A stretch of 64,000 nt of DNA, from positions 157,152 to 221,151 of the forward strand of contig NZ_AWUK01000001.1 of NCBI RefSeq assembly GCF_000499205.1, in the 5' to 3' direction. This document shows, piece after piece, positions 16,868 to 27,497 of the stretch (within the stretch, counting starts at the first letter, position 1; every line of letters starts with the position of its first letter). The notes under the pieces were generated by a model. It was not told the origin of the DNA. It did not search any database and worked only from the letters and a program-made list of their open reading frames with translations. A program made the translations under genes and the position numbers. Origin of the DNA: Paenibacillus sp. MAEPY2. Its GTDB lineage: Bacteria > Bacillota > Bacilli > Paenibacillales > Paenibacillaceae.

Positions 16868-18406
16868 ATGGGTGCAGCAACCCCCGTCGTTGAGTTGAAA
16901 CAAATCACGAAGCGTTTCCCAGGCATTGTTGCCAACGACGCCATCAGCCTTCAGCTTCGTAAAGGCGAGATCCATGCTCTACTGGGCGAAAACGGCGCTG
17001 GTAAATCAACGTTGATGAATATTGTCTTTGGTCTCTATCAGCCGGATGAAGGTTCCATTGAAGTGAATGGCAAGCCTGTCATCATCGACAGCCCTAACAA
17101 AGCAATCGATCTTGGCATCGGCATGGTGCATCAGCACTTTAAGCTTGTACAGCCGTTCACGGTAACAGAGAACATTATTTTGGGATCTGAACCAAGGAAG
17201 GGTCTCAACATTAATTATAAAAAAGCTGCTGCTGAAGTGCAGCGTCTGTCTGAACAGTATGGACTCAAAGTGAACCCGCATGCCAAAATTCATGACATTT
17301 CCGTCGGAATGCAGCAACGTGTTGAGATTGTAAAAACGTTGTATCGTGGTGCAGACATTCTGATCTTTGACGAGCCTACTGCTGTATTAACACCTCAGGA
17401 GATTAAAGAACTGATGGTGATCATGAAAAAGTTGGTGGCCGAAGGCAAATCCATTATTCTGATCACACACAAACTGAAAGAAATCATGGAAATCTCCGAT
17501 ACGGTGACAATCATTCGTCGTGGTAAAGTGATTGACTCCGTTACAACATCAGAAACGAATCCGAATGAGCTGGCAGAAAAAATGGTTGGTCGCAATGTTA
17601 CTTTTAAAGTGGATAAGAAGCCAGCTACACCAGGAAACAATGTACTGGAAGTCAGCAAATTGACTGCCAAAAATAAAGAGGGTATCTCGGTTCTGAACGA
17701 ACTCAACCTGAATGTACGTGCAGGAGAGATTGTAGGAATCGCAGGTGTTGATGGTAATGGACAGAGCGAACTTATTGAGGCTCTTACCGGACTGCGTAAA
17801 GTAGATAGCGGTTCGATTCGCCTTGAGGGTAAAGAACTGTCTAATCATTCTCCGCGCCATATTTCGGAGTCGGGTGTAGCCCATATTCCGGAAGACCGGC
17901 ACAAACATGGACTTGTCCTTGATTTTTCTGTGAGTGAAAATATCGTCCTGGAATCGTATTATAAATCTCCTTATACCCGTAAAGGATTCCTTAACTTCGA
18001 TGCGATCAAGAAGCAAGCGAAGCGTCTTGTCGAGGCATTTGATGTGCGTACACCAAGCATTGAAACAAAAGCCCGCTCCTTATCGGGAGGGAACCAACAG
18101 AAAGCCATTATCGCACGTGAGGTTGATAAGAACCCTGAACTGCTTATTGCTGCCCAGCCAACTCGTGGTCTGGACGTAGGTGCTATTGAGTTTGTTCAAA
18201 AACAATTGATTGCACAACGTGATCAGGGCAAAGCGGTATTGCTGATCTCATTCGAGCTGGATGAAATTATCAACGTATCCGACCGAATTGCTGTCATCTA
18301 TGAAGGACAGATCGTGGGCGAGGTGCTGCCGGAAGAAACCAATGACAGGGAGCTCGGCTTGATGATGGCGGGCAGCACCCAAAAGAGAGGTACTGTGCAT
18401 GAGTAA
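16868..18406 (+). CDS. nupO: Nucleoside ABC transporter ATPase, two ABC domains (NupO-like)
   Basis: 512 residues with tandem ABC cassettes, as in sugar/nucleoside importers. The first has Walker A GENGAGKST, the signature-region sequence ISVGMQQRVEIVK and Walker B ILIFDEPTAVL. The second has the degenerate Walker A GVDGNGQSE (no lysine), a signature LSGGNQQKAI, and a Walker B ending AAQPTRGLD. One active and one degenerate site is normal for this class. AAGGGTGAT precedes the ATG. Its end overlaps nupP by eight bases, showing translational coupling with the two permeases. Confidence 0.92.
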   Translation: MGAATPVVELKQITKRFPGIVANDAISLQLRKGEIHALLGENGAGKSTLMNIVFGLYQPDEGSIEVNGKPVIIDSPNKAIDLGIGMVHQHFKLVQPFTVTENIILGSEPRKGLNINYKKAAAEVQRLSEQYGLKVNPHAKIHDISVGMQQRVEIVKTLYRGADILIFDEPTAVLTPQEIKELMVIMKKLVAEGKSIILITHKLKEIMEISDTVTIIRRGKVIDSVTTSETNPNELAEKMVGRNVTFKVDKKPATPGNNVLEVSKLTAKNKEGISVLNELNLNVRAGEIVGIAGVDGNGQSELIEALTGLRKVDSGSIRLEGKELSNHSPRHISESGVAHIPEDRHKHGLVLDFSVSENIVLESYYKSPYTRKGFLNFDAIKKQAKRLVEAFDVRTPSIETKARSLSGGNQQKAIIAREVDKNPELLIAAQPTRGLDVGAIEFVQKQLIAQRDQGKAVLLISFELDEIINVSDRIAVIYEGQIVGEVLPEETNDRELGLMMAGSTQKRGTVHE

Positions 18407-19478
18407 CGTATTGAAATGGTTTACCCGTGATTCATTTATATTACCTATTGTAGCCATCATTATGGGTCTGATCCTGGGTGGTATTGTCATGCTGATCGGC
18501 GGATACAACCCGATTGAAGCCTACAGTGCACTGTTTACGAAGGTTTTCGGAGACATGTACAACTTTGGTGAAGCGGTCCGGGAAATGACACCGCTGATTA
18601 TGACAGGACTTGCATTTGCATTTGCGTCACGTGCAGGGCTGTTTAATATCGGGGGAGAAGGACAATTTCTCGTCGGTATGACTGCCGCGACTTTTGTAGG
18701 CGTAAAGTTTGCAGGTCTGCCAATCTACATTCATGCTCCACTGGCCTTGATTGCCGGTGCGGTATTTGGTGGTCTGTGGGCAGCAATTGCCGGTTACCTG
18801 AAAGCAGCGCGTGGGGTTAACGAAGTTATCAGTAGTATCATGCTGAACTGGATTGGTCTGTATCTGGCCAATCTGATCGTGCGCCAATTCCTGCTGTTAA
18901 AAGGGGAAAATCGTTCGGTCGATATCAGCGATACTGCATCGATTAGTCTGACATGGCTTTCCGAACTGATGGGCAACTCTCGTGTTCACATGGGGACATT
19001 GATTGCTCTTGTCATGGCTGTGCTCTTTTATATTTACATGTGGAAAACCAAACAAGGGTACGAGATTCGTGCCGTAGGATATAACCCGAATGCTGCAGAG
19101 TATGCGGGTATGCATGTCAATCGCAATATTGTAAAAGCCATGTTTATCAGTGGTATGCTTGCAGGTCTTGGCGGTGCATTCCAGGTACTTGGAGTGTTCC
19201 AATACCAGACCGTTATGTCGGGCTCACCAGGAACAGGTTTTGACGGCATCGCGGTTGCACTGATTGGTTTGAATCATCCGTTTGGTGTGTTGCTGGGCGC
19301 GTTGTTGTTCGGTACGCTCACTTATGGATCTGCGGGAATGAGCTTTGCTGCGGATGTACCGCCCGAGATTATTCGGATTGTTATCGGTTCGATTATCTTC
19401 TTCATTGCGGCACAAGGCATCGTGCGCTGGGTACTTAAACCGTTCTATTCCAAGCGCAAGAAAGAGAAGGTGTTGTAG
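18399..19478 (+). CDS. nupP: Nucleoside ABC transporter permease (NupP-like)
   Basis: A 359-residue membrane protein of the BPD_transp_2 family with about ten hydrophobic segments. It carries family features AFASRAGLFNIGGEGQFLVG and GVNEVISSIMLNWIGLYL, and ends in a basic tail (SKRKKEKVL) on the cytoplasmic side. It overlaps the ATPase gene and directly abuts nupQ, whose start codon follows its stop with no gap. It forms half of the nucleoside channel. Confidence 0.92.
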   Translation: MSNVLKWFTRDSFILPIVAIIMGLILGGIVMLIGGYNPIEAYSALFTKVFGDMYNFGEAVREMTPLIMTGLAFAFASRAGLFNIGGEGQFLVGMTAATFVGVKFAGLPIYIHAPLALIAGAVFGGLWAAIAGYLKAARGVNEVISSIMLNWIGLYLANLIVRQFLLLKGENRSVDISDTASISLTWLSELMGNSRVHMGTLIALVMAVLFYIYMWKTKQGYEIRAVGYNPNAAEYAGMHVNRNIVKAMFISGMLAGLGGAFQVLGVFQYQTVMSGSPGTGFDGIAVALIGLNHPFGVLLGALLFGTLTYGSAGMSFAADVPPEIIRIVIGSIIFFIAAQGIVRWVLKPFYSKRKKEKVL

Positions 19479-20441
19479 ATGGACTTGTTGACAATTGGGC
19501 AAATTATCAATACGACGCTTGTCTTTGCCACGGCATTGATTTTTGCATCACTGGGCGGAATCTTTTCGGAAAAATCAGGTGTGACCAACCTTGGACTTGA
19601 AGGTTTCATGGTATTTGGTGCCTTTGCGGCGGGAATTGCTGCGCACTATGCTCAAGAAGCCGGTATGGGAGGAACGACATCTGCCTGGATGGGGATTTTG
19701 TTCGCGGTTGTGCTGGGCGTAGTGGTTTCGTTGATCCATGCGGTTGCCTCAATTACATTTAAGGCGGACCAAATTATAAGCGGTATCGTAATCAACTTCC
19801 TGGCAGCAGGAAGCACACTTTATTTGGTGAAACTGCTGTTTGAAGGATCAGGCGATTCGCCACTGGTACAAGGTTTCAGCAAGTTTGATGTGCCACTGTT
19901 AAAAGATATTCCTTTGCTTGGGGAAGCTTTCTTCAAGAATGTCTACCCGACAACATATCTGGCTATTCTGTTCGTTTTTCTGACTTATTACATTATGTTT
20001 AAAACCCCATTCGGCCTTCGGCTTCGCTCGGTTGGTGAACACCCAAGTGCTGCGGATACCGTGGGTGTTAAAGTGCGTCGTTACCGTTATGTTGCGGTGA
20101 TGATCAGTGGTGCGCTGGCTGCTATCGGTGGAGCTGCAATTACGCTGACTACGACAGGCACATTCTCTCATAATACGGTTTCCGGTCAAGGTTACATTGC
20201 GATTGCAGCAATGATCTTTGGTAAGTGGAATCCGATCGGTGCCTTTGGGGCTGCTGTGTTCTTTGGTTTCTCGCAAGCGATTCGGAACTACGTACAGCTG
20301 TTCGAATGGTCTCAAAGTATTCCCCAGGAAATTATTTATATGCTGCCATACCTGCTCACCATCATCGTGCTCGTTGCGGCTGTCGGGCGCTCGTCTGCTC
20401 CGTCTGCACTCGGGGAACCGTATGATCCGGGGAAAAGATAA
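19479..20441 (+). CDS. nupQ: Nucleoside ABC transporter permease (NupQ-like)
   Basis: 320 residues, eight or so membrane helices, BPD_transp_2 family, with EKSGVTNLGLEGFMVFGAF near the N-terminus and ADQIISGIVINFLAAGSTLY. It pairs with NupP. The gene is last in the operon and is followed by a strong terminator. The gene order lipoprotein-ATPase-permease-permease is the same as in B. subtilis nupNOPQ, the guanosine importer; substrate identity here is inferred from that. Confidence 0.92.
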   Translation: MDLLTIGQIINTTLVFATALIFASLGGIFSEKSGVTNLGLEGFMVFGAFAAGIAAHYAQEAGMGGTTSAWMGILFAVVLGVVVSLIHAVASITFKADQIISGIVINFLAAGSTLYLVKLLFEGSGDSPLVQGFSKFDVPLLKDIPLLGEAFFKNVYPTTYLAILFVFLTYYIMFKTPFGLRLRSVGEHPSAADTVGVKVRRYRYVAVMISGALAAIGGAAITLTTTGTFSHNTVSGQGYIAIAAMIFGKWNPIGAFGAAVFFGFSQAIRNYVQLFEWSQSIPQEIIYMLPYLLTIIVLVAAVGRSSAPSALGEPYDPGKR

Positions 20442-20480
20442 CGACAGAAATGATGTTTTCCCACCTCATTCTTTACTTCA

Positions 20481-20508
20481 AAAGGTTCGCCTCGTGCGAA
20501 CCTTTTTT
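20481..20508 (+). terminator. Terminator of the nup operon
   Basis: AAAGGTTCGC and GCGAACCTTT with a 5-base loop, T run to 20508. Confidence 0.9.
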
Positions 20509-20654
20509 GTGTTTTATAAGAAAAAAAGCGAACTGCCAAGATGCTTGACGGTGACGGGGAAGACACCCATATTTTCATTTAGGGACAAAGAAACAGGCGA
20601 AGCCGGCTCTGGACGAATACACTGTTTTGAACGATCCGAGGAGGAGGGGAAAGT

Positions 20655-21029
20655 ATGAAACAACAAGTTACGCGTGATGAAGCGATGAAATTAATAGGCA
20701 AAAATATTGTTGCGATCAAAAAAGACGGTACTCGGGTGACCGGGAGGCTGTTGAAAGTATCGGGCAATAAATTGGTGCTGAAACGCTCAGTTGGCAAAAA
20801 AGTACGCACCAAAGCCATTTTGCCATTGGTATTATTTGATCTGCTCGCCATCGGTACGCTGCCTTATGCTTACGGCTCTGGTCCTGGATTCGGTTTTGGT
20901 CCAGGTGCTGGTCCGGGATATGGCCCGGGACCAAAACCAGGCCCAGGGTACGGACCGGGATTTGGTGGTGGATATGGACCAGGACCTGGATATGGACCCT
21001 ACGGACCACGGCCACCAGGCTTTTTCTAA
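20655..21029 (+). CDS. Small protein with Sm-like N-terminus and Gly-Pro-Tyr repeat tail
   Basis: 124 residues in two parts. Residues 1-60 are basic and beta-rich (GKNIVAIKKDGTRVTGRLLK, then VSGNKLVLKRS), resembling a small Sm-like or SH3-like barrel. After a short hydrophobic stretch (LPLVLFDLLAIGTLPYAYG) the last 50 residues are almost only Gly, Pro, Tyr and Phe in GPGYGP-type repeats, ending RPPGFF. Such tails occur in spore-coat and surface proteins of Bacillales, so a coat role is possible but unproven. GAGGAGGGG precedes the ATG. It converges with the GNAT gene, six bases away. Confidence 0.75.
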   Translation: MKQQVTRDEAMKLIGKNIVAIKKDGTRVTGRLLKVSGNKLVLKRSVGKKVRTKAILPLVLFDLLAIGTLPYAYGSGPGFGFGPGAGPGYGPGPKPGPGYGPGFGGGYGPGPGYGPYGPRPPGFF

Positions 21030-21035
21030 ACCGAT

Positions 21036-21482
21036 TTATAATGTTTTTTCCAACTCGTAGCAGCGGCTTAACATAATGTATCGAATCGTGCTATATCCAT
21101 TTTTTTGGTAAAATCGAAGTCCTTTTGTATTGCCTTCGTCAACCATCACTTTGGATCTTTTGCAACCTCGAGATGCCGCAAAGTTTTCCGCTTTGAGCAG
21201 CAAAGTCTGGCCGTACCTTTTTCGCTGTTCTTTTGGGGCAACAGCCATCATATCCACATACAGCAGTTCGCCGTGCATGAGAAAATGGATGAATGCGACA
21301 GCTTCGTTGTCAGGATTCGGTGAGACAACAAAGGTCATGCCCCTGTTCATTCGCAGGGGTATTTCTTTGCGAATTTTATTGATTTCACTTTCACTCATAT
21401 GAGATAGAGGAACAAGTTGAGAGTCAATCAGCCTCATTATGGCGGCATCATCCAGCTTGGATTTACGTTGCCGAATCACCAT
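21036..21482 (-). CDS. GNAT-family N-acetyltransferase
   Basis: A 148-residue GNAT-fold protein. The acetyl-CoA-binding motif A reads VDMMAVAPKEQRKRYGQTLL, followed by KAENFAASRGCKRSKVMVDE and a C-terminal FYQKNGYSTIRYI, the usual motif B strand. AAAGGAGG seven bases before the ATG supports the start. The substrate cannot be inferred. It is divergent from the ilv T-box promoter. Confidence 0.85.
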   Translation of the reverse strand: MVIRQRKSKLDDAAIMRLIDSQLVPLSHMSESEINKIRKEIPLRMNRGMTFVVSPNPDNEAVAFIHFLMHGELLYVDMMAVAPKEQRKRYGQTLLLKAENFAASRGCKRSKVMVDEGNTKGLRFYQKNGYSTIRYIMLSRCYELEKTL

Positions 21483-21635
21483 CGGAAGCCTCCTTTCAGG
21501 ACCAGTCGTGCTGCTCGTATATCCTATGCCTGAGGCGAGTTGAAAGGTGACTGAATGAAGCGCAGGTATTGGGGTAACGTTAAATATTGGGGATGAAGGA
21601 TTAGGGACGTTCTGAATTTTTATACAAAAGGGGTA

Positions 21636-21665
21636 TTGACTTATCGGTTGGAGGAATCATATAAT
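21636..21665 (+). promoter_or_regulatory. Promoter of the ilv-leu operon
   Basis: TTGACT (21636-21641), an 18-base spacer, TATAAT (21660-21665), immediately before the T-box leader. Confidence 0.8.
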
Positions 21666-21689
21666 GTTCCTAACATTTAACGAGAATAT

Positions 21690-22035
21690 TTCATCGGCTA
21701 TGAAGAGGACGAAGTTTTAAGGGCTCTTTTGCTCAGAGAGTGGCTGGAATTGCTGAAACCACCACCATTATCCCTTATATACGAGCTCACCTCGGAGCTG
21801 TTTTCCTGAAAAGCATTGGATGTCACTCCATTGGGTTATTAGGGAAAATCGTATGTCTGCGTTACAGACAACAGGTATGGAGAACGGGTATGTCCGTTTG
21901 GTCTATCATTTTTTGTACCTGGTAAGGTCCGTTATTGCGAAATTTCGGACAAAGTTGGGTGGTACCACGGAAGCAATAACCTTTCGTCCCTCGCAAGCAT
22001 GAACTTGTTTGCAGGGATGGAAGGTTTTTTTTGTA
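21690..22035 (+). promoter_or_regulatory. T-box riboswitch of ilvB, probably leucine-specific
   Basis: A tRNA-sensing leader. The conserved T-box TGGGTGGTACCACGG is at 21956-21970, preceded by a stem III (GGTCCG paired to TCGGAC) and a stem I region containing AGAGAG and GGCTGG-type elements. The terminator, AACCTTTCGTCCCTCGC paired with GCAGGGATGGAAGGTT, ends in eight T near 22032. In the probable specifier loop the sequence is GAGCTCACC, so CTC (Leu, 21786-21788) is the best specifier. Uncharged tRNA would favour read-through into ilvB. Confidence 0.88.
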
Positions 22036-22080
22036 ACTTTAAATGTCAGAATGATGTAAATTCCGAGAGGAGGATGACTG

Positions 22081-23832
22081 ATGGGAGCTCAAATTCCAGA
22101 AGTACGATCGACAGATGAATTACGTGAAAAATGGATGAAGCCGGAGGTCATTAGCGGTTCCGAAATTCTGCTGAGAAGCTTGTTGCTGGAAGGTGTAGAG
22201 TGTGTTTTTGGTTACCCGGGCGGCGCAGTGTTGTACATTTACGATGCGATGTATGGTTTCGAGGATTTCAAGCACGTGTTAACCCGTCACGAACAAGGCG
22301 CCATTCATGCAGCTGACGGATATGCACGGGCGAGCGGAAAAGTGGGTGTCTGTATCGCTACCTCCGGACCTGGAGCAACGAATCTGGTTACGGGTATTGC
22401 AACAGCGTATATGGATTCCGTACCACTCGTAGTCATTACGGGAAATGTCATTTCCAGTCTGATTGGCTCTGATGCTTTCCAGGAAGCGGATATTACCGGA
22501 ATCACGATGCCAATCACCAAACATAGTTATCTGGTAAAAGACGTAAAAGATTTGTCCCGTGTCATTCATGAGGCATTTCATATTGCGAATACAGGACGTA
22601 AAGGTCCCGTATTGATCGACATTCCGAAGGATGTATCGGCTAACAAAACGTTGTTTGAACCCGTGACTGAACCTGTTATATTGAGAGGGTACAACCCACG
22701 GACAGTACCGAACAAACTTCAGGTTGATCGTCTGGCTCAGGCGATTCAGGAAGCAGAGCGTCCGATGATTCTGGCAGGCGGCGGTGTAGTTTACTCCGGT
22801 GGACACGAAGCGCTGTTCGAATTTGTGGAAAAGACAGGCATTCCAATCACAACTACACTTCTTGGACTTGGAGCATTCCCGAGTGGTCACGAATTGTGGA
22901 CCGGGATGCCGGGGATGCACGGAACATACACTTCCAATCAGGCGATTCAAAAATCGGATTTGCTGATTAACATCGGAGCACGCTTCGATGACCGGGTAAC
23001 AGGCAAGCTGGACGGATTCGCTCCACATGCCAAAATTGTGCACATTGACATTGATCCGGCTGAGATTGGCAAAAACATTGCAACGGACATTCCAATCGTT
23101 GGTGATGTGAAGACGGTTCTGGAAATAGCGAACAAAGAGGTTCAACGCGCTGGACGTGCAGACGCATGGAGAGACCAGATCAAACAATGGAAACAAGAGA
23201 AACCTTACAGCTACACAGATTCAGAGGAAGTATTGAAACCGCAGTGGGTTGTGGAAATGCTGAATGATACAACCAAGGGCGAAGCAATCGTGACTACGGA
23301 CGTTGGCCAGCATCAAATGTGGGCAGCACAATATTACAAATTCAACCAACCGCGTTCATGGGTAACTTCCGGTGGACTGGGAACGATGGGTTTTGGATTC
23401 CCTTCTGCAATCGGTGCTCAAATGGCCAACCCGGACAGACTTGTTATTTCCATTAACGGTGACGGCGGCATGCAGATGTGTTCTCAGGAACTTGCGATTT
23501 GTGCCATTAACAACATCCCGGTGAAGATTGTTATTATCAACAATCAGGTGCTTGGAATGGTACGTCAGTGGCAAGAGATCATCTATGAGAACCGTTACAG
23601 TCATATTGATCTGGCAGGAAGCCCTGATTTTGTAAAACTTGCTGAAGCTTATGGGGTAAAAGGATTGCGTGCAACCAACAAGGAAGAAGCTGAGCGTGCT
23701 TGGCAAGAAGCCCTGGATACACCAGGACCGGTCGTTGTTGAATTCGTAGTTCGCAAGGAAGAAAATGTTTATCCAATGGTTCCGCAAGGAGCGACAATCG
23801 ATCAAATGCTGATGGGGGATGCTGAGGAATGA
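22081..23832 (+). CDS. ilvB: Acetolactate synthase large (catalytic) subunit
   Basis: Joins two pyruvates, or pyruvate and 2-oxobutyrate, in the first common step of valine, leucine and isoleucine synthesis, using thiamine diphosphate, Mg and FAD. The 583-residue protein has the N-terminal domain with the catalytic glutamate in TRHEQGAIHAADGYARASG, the FAD-binding middle domain, and the ThDP motif with GDGGMQMCSQEL and the NNQVLGMVRQWQ segment. GAGGAGG lies seven bases before the ATG. It overlaps ilvN by four bases. Confidence 0.96.
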   Translation: MGAQIPEVRSTDELREKWMKPEVISGSEILLRSLLLEGVECVFGYPGGAVLYIYDAMYGFEDFKHVLTRHEQGAIHAADGYARASGKVGVCIATSGPGATNLVTGIATAYMDSVPLVVITGNVISSLIGSDAFQEADITGITMPITKHSYLVKDVKDLSRVIHEAFHIANTGRKGPVLIDIPKDVSANKTLFEPVTEPVILRGYNPRTVPNKLQVDRLAQAIQEAERPMILAGGGVVYSGGHEALFEFVEKTGIPITTTLLGLGAFPSGHELWTGMPGMHGTYTSNQAIQKSDLLINIGARFDDRVTGKLDGFAPHAKIVHIDIDPAEIGKNIATDIPIVGDVKTVLEIANKEVQRAGRADAWRDQIKQWKQEKPYSYTDSEEVLKPQWVVEMLNDTTKGEAIVTTDVGQHQMWAAQYYKFNQPRSWVTSGGLGTMGFGFPSAIGAQMANPDRLVISINGDGGMQMCSQELAICAINNIPVKIVIINNQVLGMVRQWQEIIYENRYSHIDLAGSPDFVKLAEAYGVKGLRATNKEEAERAWQEALDTPGPVVVEFVVRKEENVYPMVPQGATIDQMLMGDAEE

Positions 23833-24311
23833 TTAGACATACGATTTCGATATTGGTCAACGATCAGCCTGGCGTCCTGCAGCGGGTATCAGGGTTGTTC
23901 GGTCGACGGGGATTCAACATTGAGAGCATCACGGTGGGTCAATCCGAGGAACCGGGTTTGTCCCGGATGGTCATTGTGACAATCGGTGATGACAAAACGC
24001 TGGAACAGATTGAAAAGCAACTGTACAAAATCATTGATGTCATCAAAGTGGTTGATTTCAGTCTGAAACCGATGGTTGCCCGTGAACTTGCATTGATCAA
24101 GGTAAAGGCAGAGCCATCCGAACGTCCAGAAATTCTGGGTGTGGTGGAGACATTCCGCGCCTCTGTTGTAGATGTTGGTCCAGGCAGTCTGATTGTACAG
24201 GTGGTCGGAGATACGGATAAAATTGATGCGATGATTGAATTGCTTAAGCCCTATGGCATTCGCGAACTGTCACGTACAGGAATAACTGCATTGGTACGAG
24301 GTAACGTATAA
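23829..24311 (+). CDS. ilvN: Acetolactate synthase small (regulatory) subunit
   Basis: 160 residues starting MIRHTISILVNDQPGVLQRV, an ACT domain, with a second regulatory domain ending ELSRTGITALVRGNV. It activates IlvB and confers feedback inhibition by valine or related amino acids. The ATGA overlap with ilvB implies coupled translation and a fixed subunit ratio. Also called ilvH in Bacillus. Confidence 0.95.
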   Translation: MIRHTISILVNDQPGVLQRVSGLFGRRGFNIESITVGQSEEPGLSRMVIVTIGDDKTLEQIEKQLYKIIDVIKVVDFSLKPMVARELALIKVKAEPSERPEILGVVETFRASVVDVGPGSLIVQVVGDTDKIDAMIELLKPYGIRELSRTGITALVRGNV

Positions 24312-24475
24312 ACAGTCATATTGAAAAAGAGCATGGTCTGATGCTTATCAATGGAACGACAAAGGTATGTTAGCAGCACGGATTTGAAATATACCGTTAA
24401 TCTTAGATGAGGTGCCAGTCCCGTACAAGTTGCAATTTAACATTTTAGTGATGTAACGCTTGACAATATAGCCAC

Positions 24476-25605
<1,130 letters not shown>

Positions 25606-25645
25606 CATCGGCTTTAAGGTAATCAAGTAAACTTACAGCTTTAAC

Positions 25646-25687
25646 CGGGAATAGCGGCCGTGCATATGCGTGTGCCGCTATTACTGG
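25646..25687 (+). other. Hairpin between ilvC and leuA
   Basis: AATAGCGGC (25650-25658) pairs with GCCGCTATT (25674-25682), 15-base loop, partial extension by CCGG/CTGG. No T run follows, so it looks like a stabilising or processing structure at the 3' end of ilvC rather than a full terminator. Confidence 0.6.
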
Positions 25688-25727
25688 TTTAGAGGAACAT
25701 AAAATACAAGTCTAGGAGGTGCGAGGC

Positions 25728-27269
25728 GTGCGTAAAATCTATGTATTTGACACAACGCTGCGTGATGGAGAACAATCCCCGGGGGTCAATCTGAACACTC
25801 GTGAAAAGGTGGAAATTGCGCACCAGCTCGAGCGGCTTGGTATTGACAGGATGGAAGCCGGTTTCCCCGCGGCCTCTCCAGGCGATTTGGCTGCGGTTAA
25901 TGCAGTAGCCAAAGCGGTCAAAAATGTTACCGTCATTGGCTTGTCCCGCTCCAGAGAGCAGGATATCGATGCGGTGAAAGAGGCGTTGAAGGGCGCTCAA
26001 GACCCGTGTATCCACATCTTTTTGGCAACTTCCCCCATTCATCGCCAGCATAAATTGCGGATGGACAGAGTTCAAGTTCTCGATACAGCTCGGTCAGCCA
26101 TCCGCTATGCGAAGAATACTTTTTCGAAGATTGAATTCTCTTTGGAGGATGCAGGTCGGACCGAGTATGATTTCCTCGTTGAGATGGTGAATATGGCTGT
26201 GGAAGAAGGCGCAGCTGTTGTAAATATCCCGGATACCGTTGGCTATCTGAGCCCATACGAATACGGAAACATTTTCAAACATCTCAAGGAAAACGTACAC
26301 AACATTGATAAGGTGCAGCTGAGTGCACACTGTCATAACGACCTGGGGATGGCAACTGCCAACACACTCGCAGCGATTCTGAACGGAGCCGATCAGATTG
26401 AGGGCACCATCAACGGCATTGGTGAACGTGCAGGTAATACCGCGATTGAAGAAATTGCCATGGCACTGGAGACACGTCAGGAATTTTTCCAGGCGAAAAC
26501 TACGCTGCAGCTTTCTGAAATTGCTCGGACCAGTCGTCTCGTGAGTCGTTTGACGGGTATGGTTGTGCCTGGGAATAAAGCGATTGTTGGTGCGAATGCG
26601 TTTGCACACGAATCCGGAATTCACCAGGATGGCATGCTGAAGGAGAAAACAACCTACGAAATTATGACGCCAGAGACCATCGGTCTCAAGGAAAGCAAGC
26701 TCGTATTGGGTAAACACTCGGGACGTCATGCCTTCCGTGAGCGCTTGATTGAGCTAGGTTATGAACTGGAAGATGAAGCATTGAACCGTGCTTTTGCCCA
26801 ATTCAAAGATCTGGCTGATAAGAAAAAAGAAGTGACAGATGAGGATTTGCTGGCGGTCATCGAAGAGAAATTGCAGGATGCACCTGAAGTGTTTAAACTG
26901 GAATCCATCTTTGTGACGTATGGTGATGAATCCATTCCAACGGCTAAAGTTCGTATTGCAACACTTGAGGGTGATACGGTGGAACAAAAAGCTGAAGGTA
27001 ATGGGTCTGTTGATGCCATTTATAATGCTATTGACCAAGTGAGCGGAGAAGAGGTAACGCTATCCGACTACTCGATCAAATCGGTTACGCATGGTAAGGA
27101 TGCATTGGGTGAGGTTCATGTCGTACTTACTCAAAACGAAATATCTGTACAAGGACGTGGCGTAAGTACCGATATTCTGGGTGCCAGTGCACGTGCTTAT
27201 GTAGATGGCTTGAACAAATTGATAGAGAAACGCAAGACTTACACGAATCGCGTTAATGTGAACCTGTAA
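25728..27269 (+). CDS. leuA: 2-isopropylmalate synthase
   Basis: Condenses acetyl-CoA with 2-oxoisovalerate, committing flux to leucine. The 513-residue protein has the DRE-TIM start IYVFDTTLRDGEQSPG with the catalytic and metal residues, the HCHNDLGMATANT metal-binding motif near residue 200, GERAGNTAIEE, and the C-terminal regulatory domain where leucine binds. A GTG at 25719 lies inside the ribosome binding site; the GTG at 25728 is eight bases after GGAGG and gives the normal start MRKIYVFD. The gene ends the T-box operon with a strong terminator. No leuC or leuD follows. Confidence 0.95.
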   Translation: MRKIYVFDTTLRDGEQSPGVNLNTREKVEIAHQLERLGIDRMEAGFPAASPGDLAAVNAVAKAVKNVTVIGLSRSREQDIDAVKEALKGAQDPCIHIFLATSPIHRQHKLRMDRVQVLDTARSAIRYAKNTFSKIEFSLEDAGRTEYDFLVEMVNMAVEEGAAVVNIPDTVGYLSPYEYGNIFKHLKENVHNIDKVQLSAHCHNDLGMATANTLAAILNGADQIEGTINGIGERAGNTAIEEIAMALETRQEFFQAKTTLQLSEIARTSRLVSRLTGMVVPGNKAIVGANAFAHESGIHQDGMLKEKTTYEIMTPETIGLKESKLVLGKHSGRHAFRERLIELGYELEDEALNRAFAQFKDLADKKKEVTDEDLLAVIEEKLQDAPEVFKLESIFVTYGDESIPTAKVRIATLEGDTVEQKAEGNGSVDAIYNAIDQVSGEEVTLSDYSIKSVTHGKDALGEVHVVLTQNEISVQGRGVSTDILGASARAYVDGLNKLIEKRKTYTNRVNVNL

Positions 27270-27375
27270 CATATCATTTGCAGCAAGCAAAGCTCTTCAT
27301 TGGACTGGAATTCGTCTGGCTGGAGAAGCTGAGATGGAGTTCCCATCCGGGGTGTGTCAGTGCAGTGAGGTACAT

Positions 27376-27417
27376 AAAAAGTCTGACCCTCAACATGTGA
27401 AGGTCAGACTTTTTTTG
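27376..27417 (+). terminator. Terminator of ilvB-leuA
   Basis: AAAAAGTCTGACC with GGTCAGACTTTTTTT, 13-base loop. The A and T tracts make it usable in both directions, so it may also serve the convergent gene at 27498. Confidence 0.9.
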
Positions 27418-27497
27418 TTGTCATATCATAGGATAATTGATTTATATATAGAGCATTTTTCGTTAAAAAGATGTATTCAGTTTAAGCCGTTAAGCTT

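Noticed and set aside
20870..21026. CRISPR-like or minisatellite DNA repeat
   Set aside because: The repeats are codons for GPGYGP within an in-frame gene, are not regularly spaced, and have no spacers.
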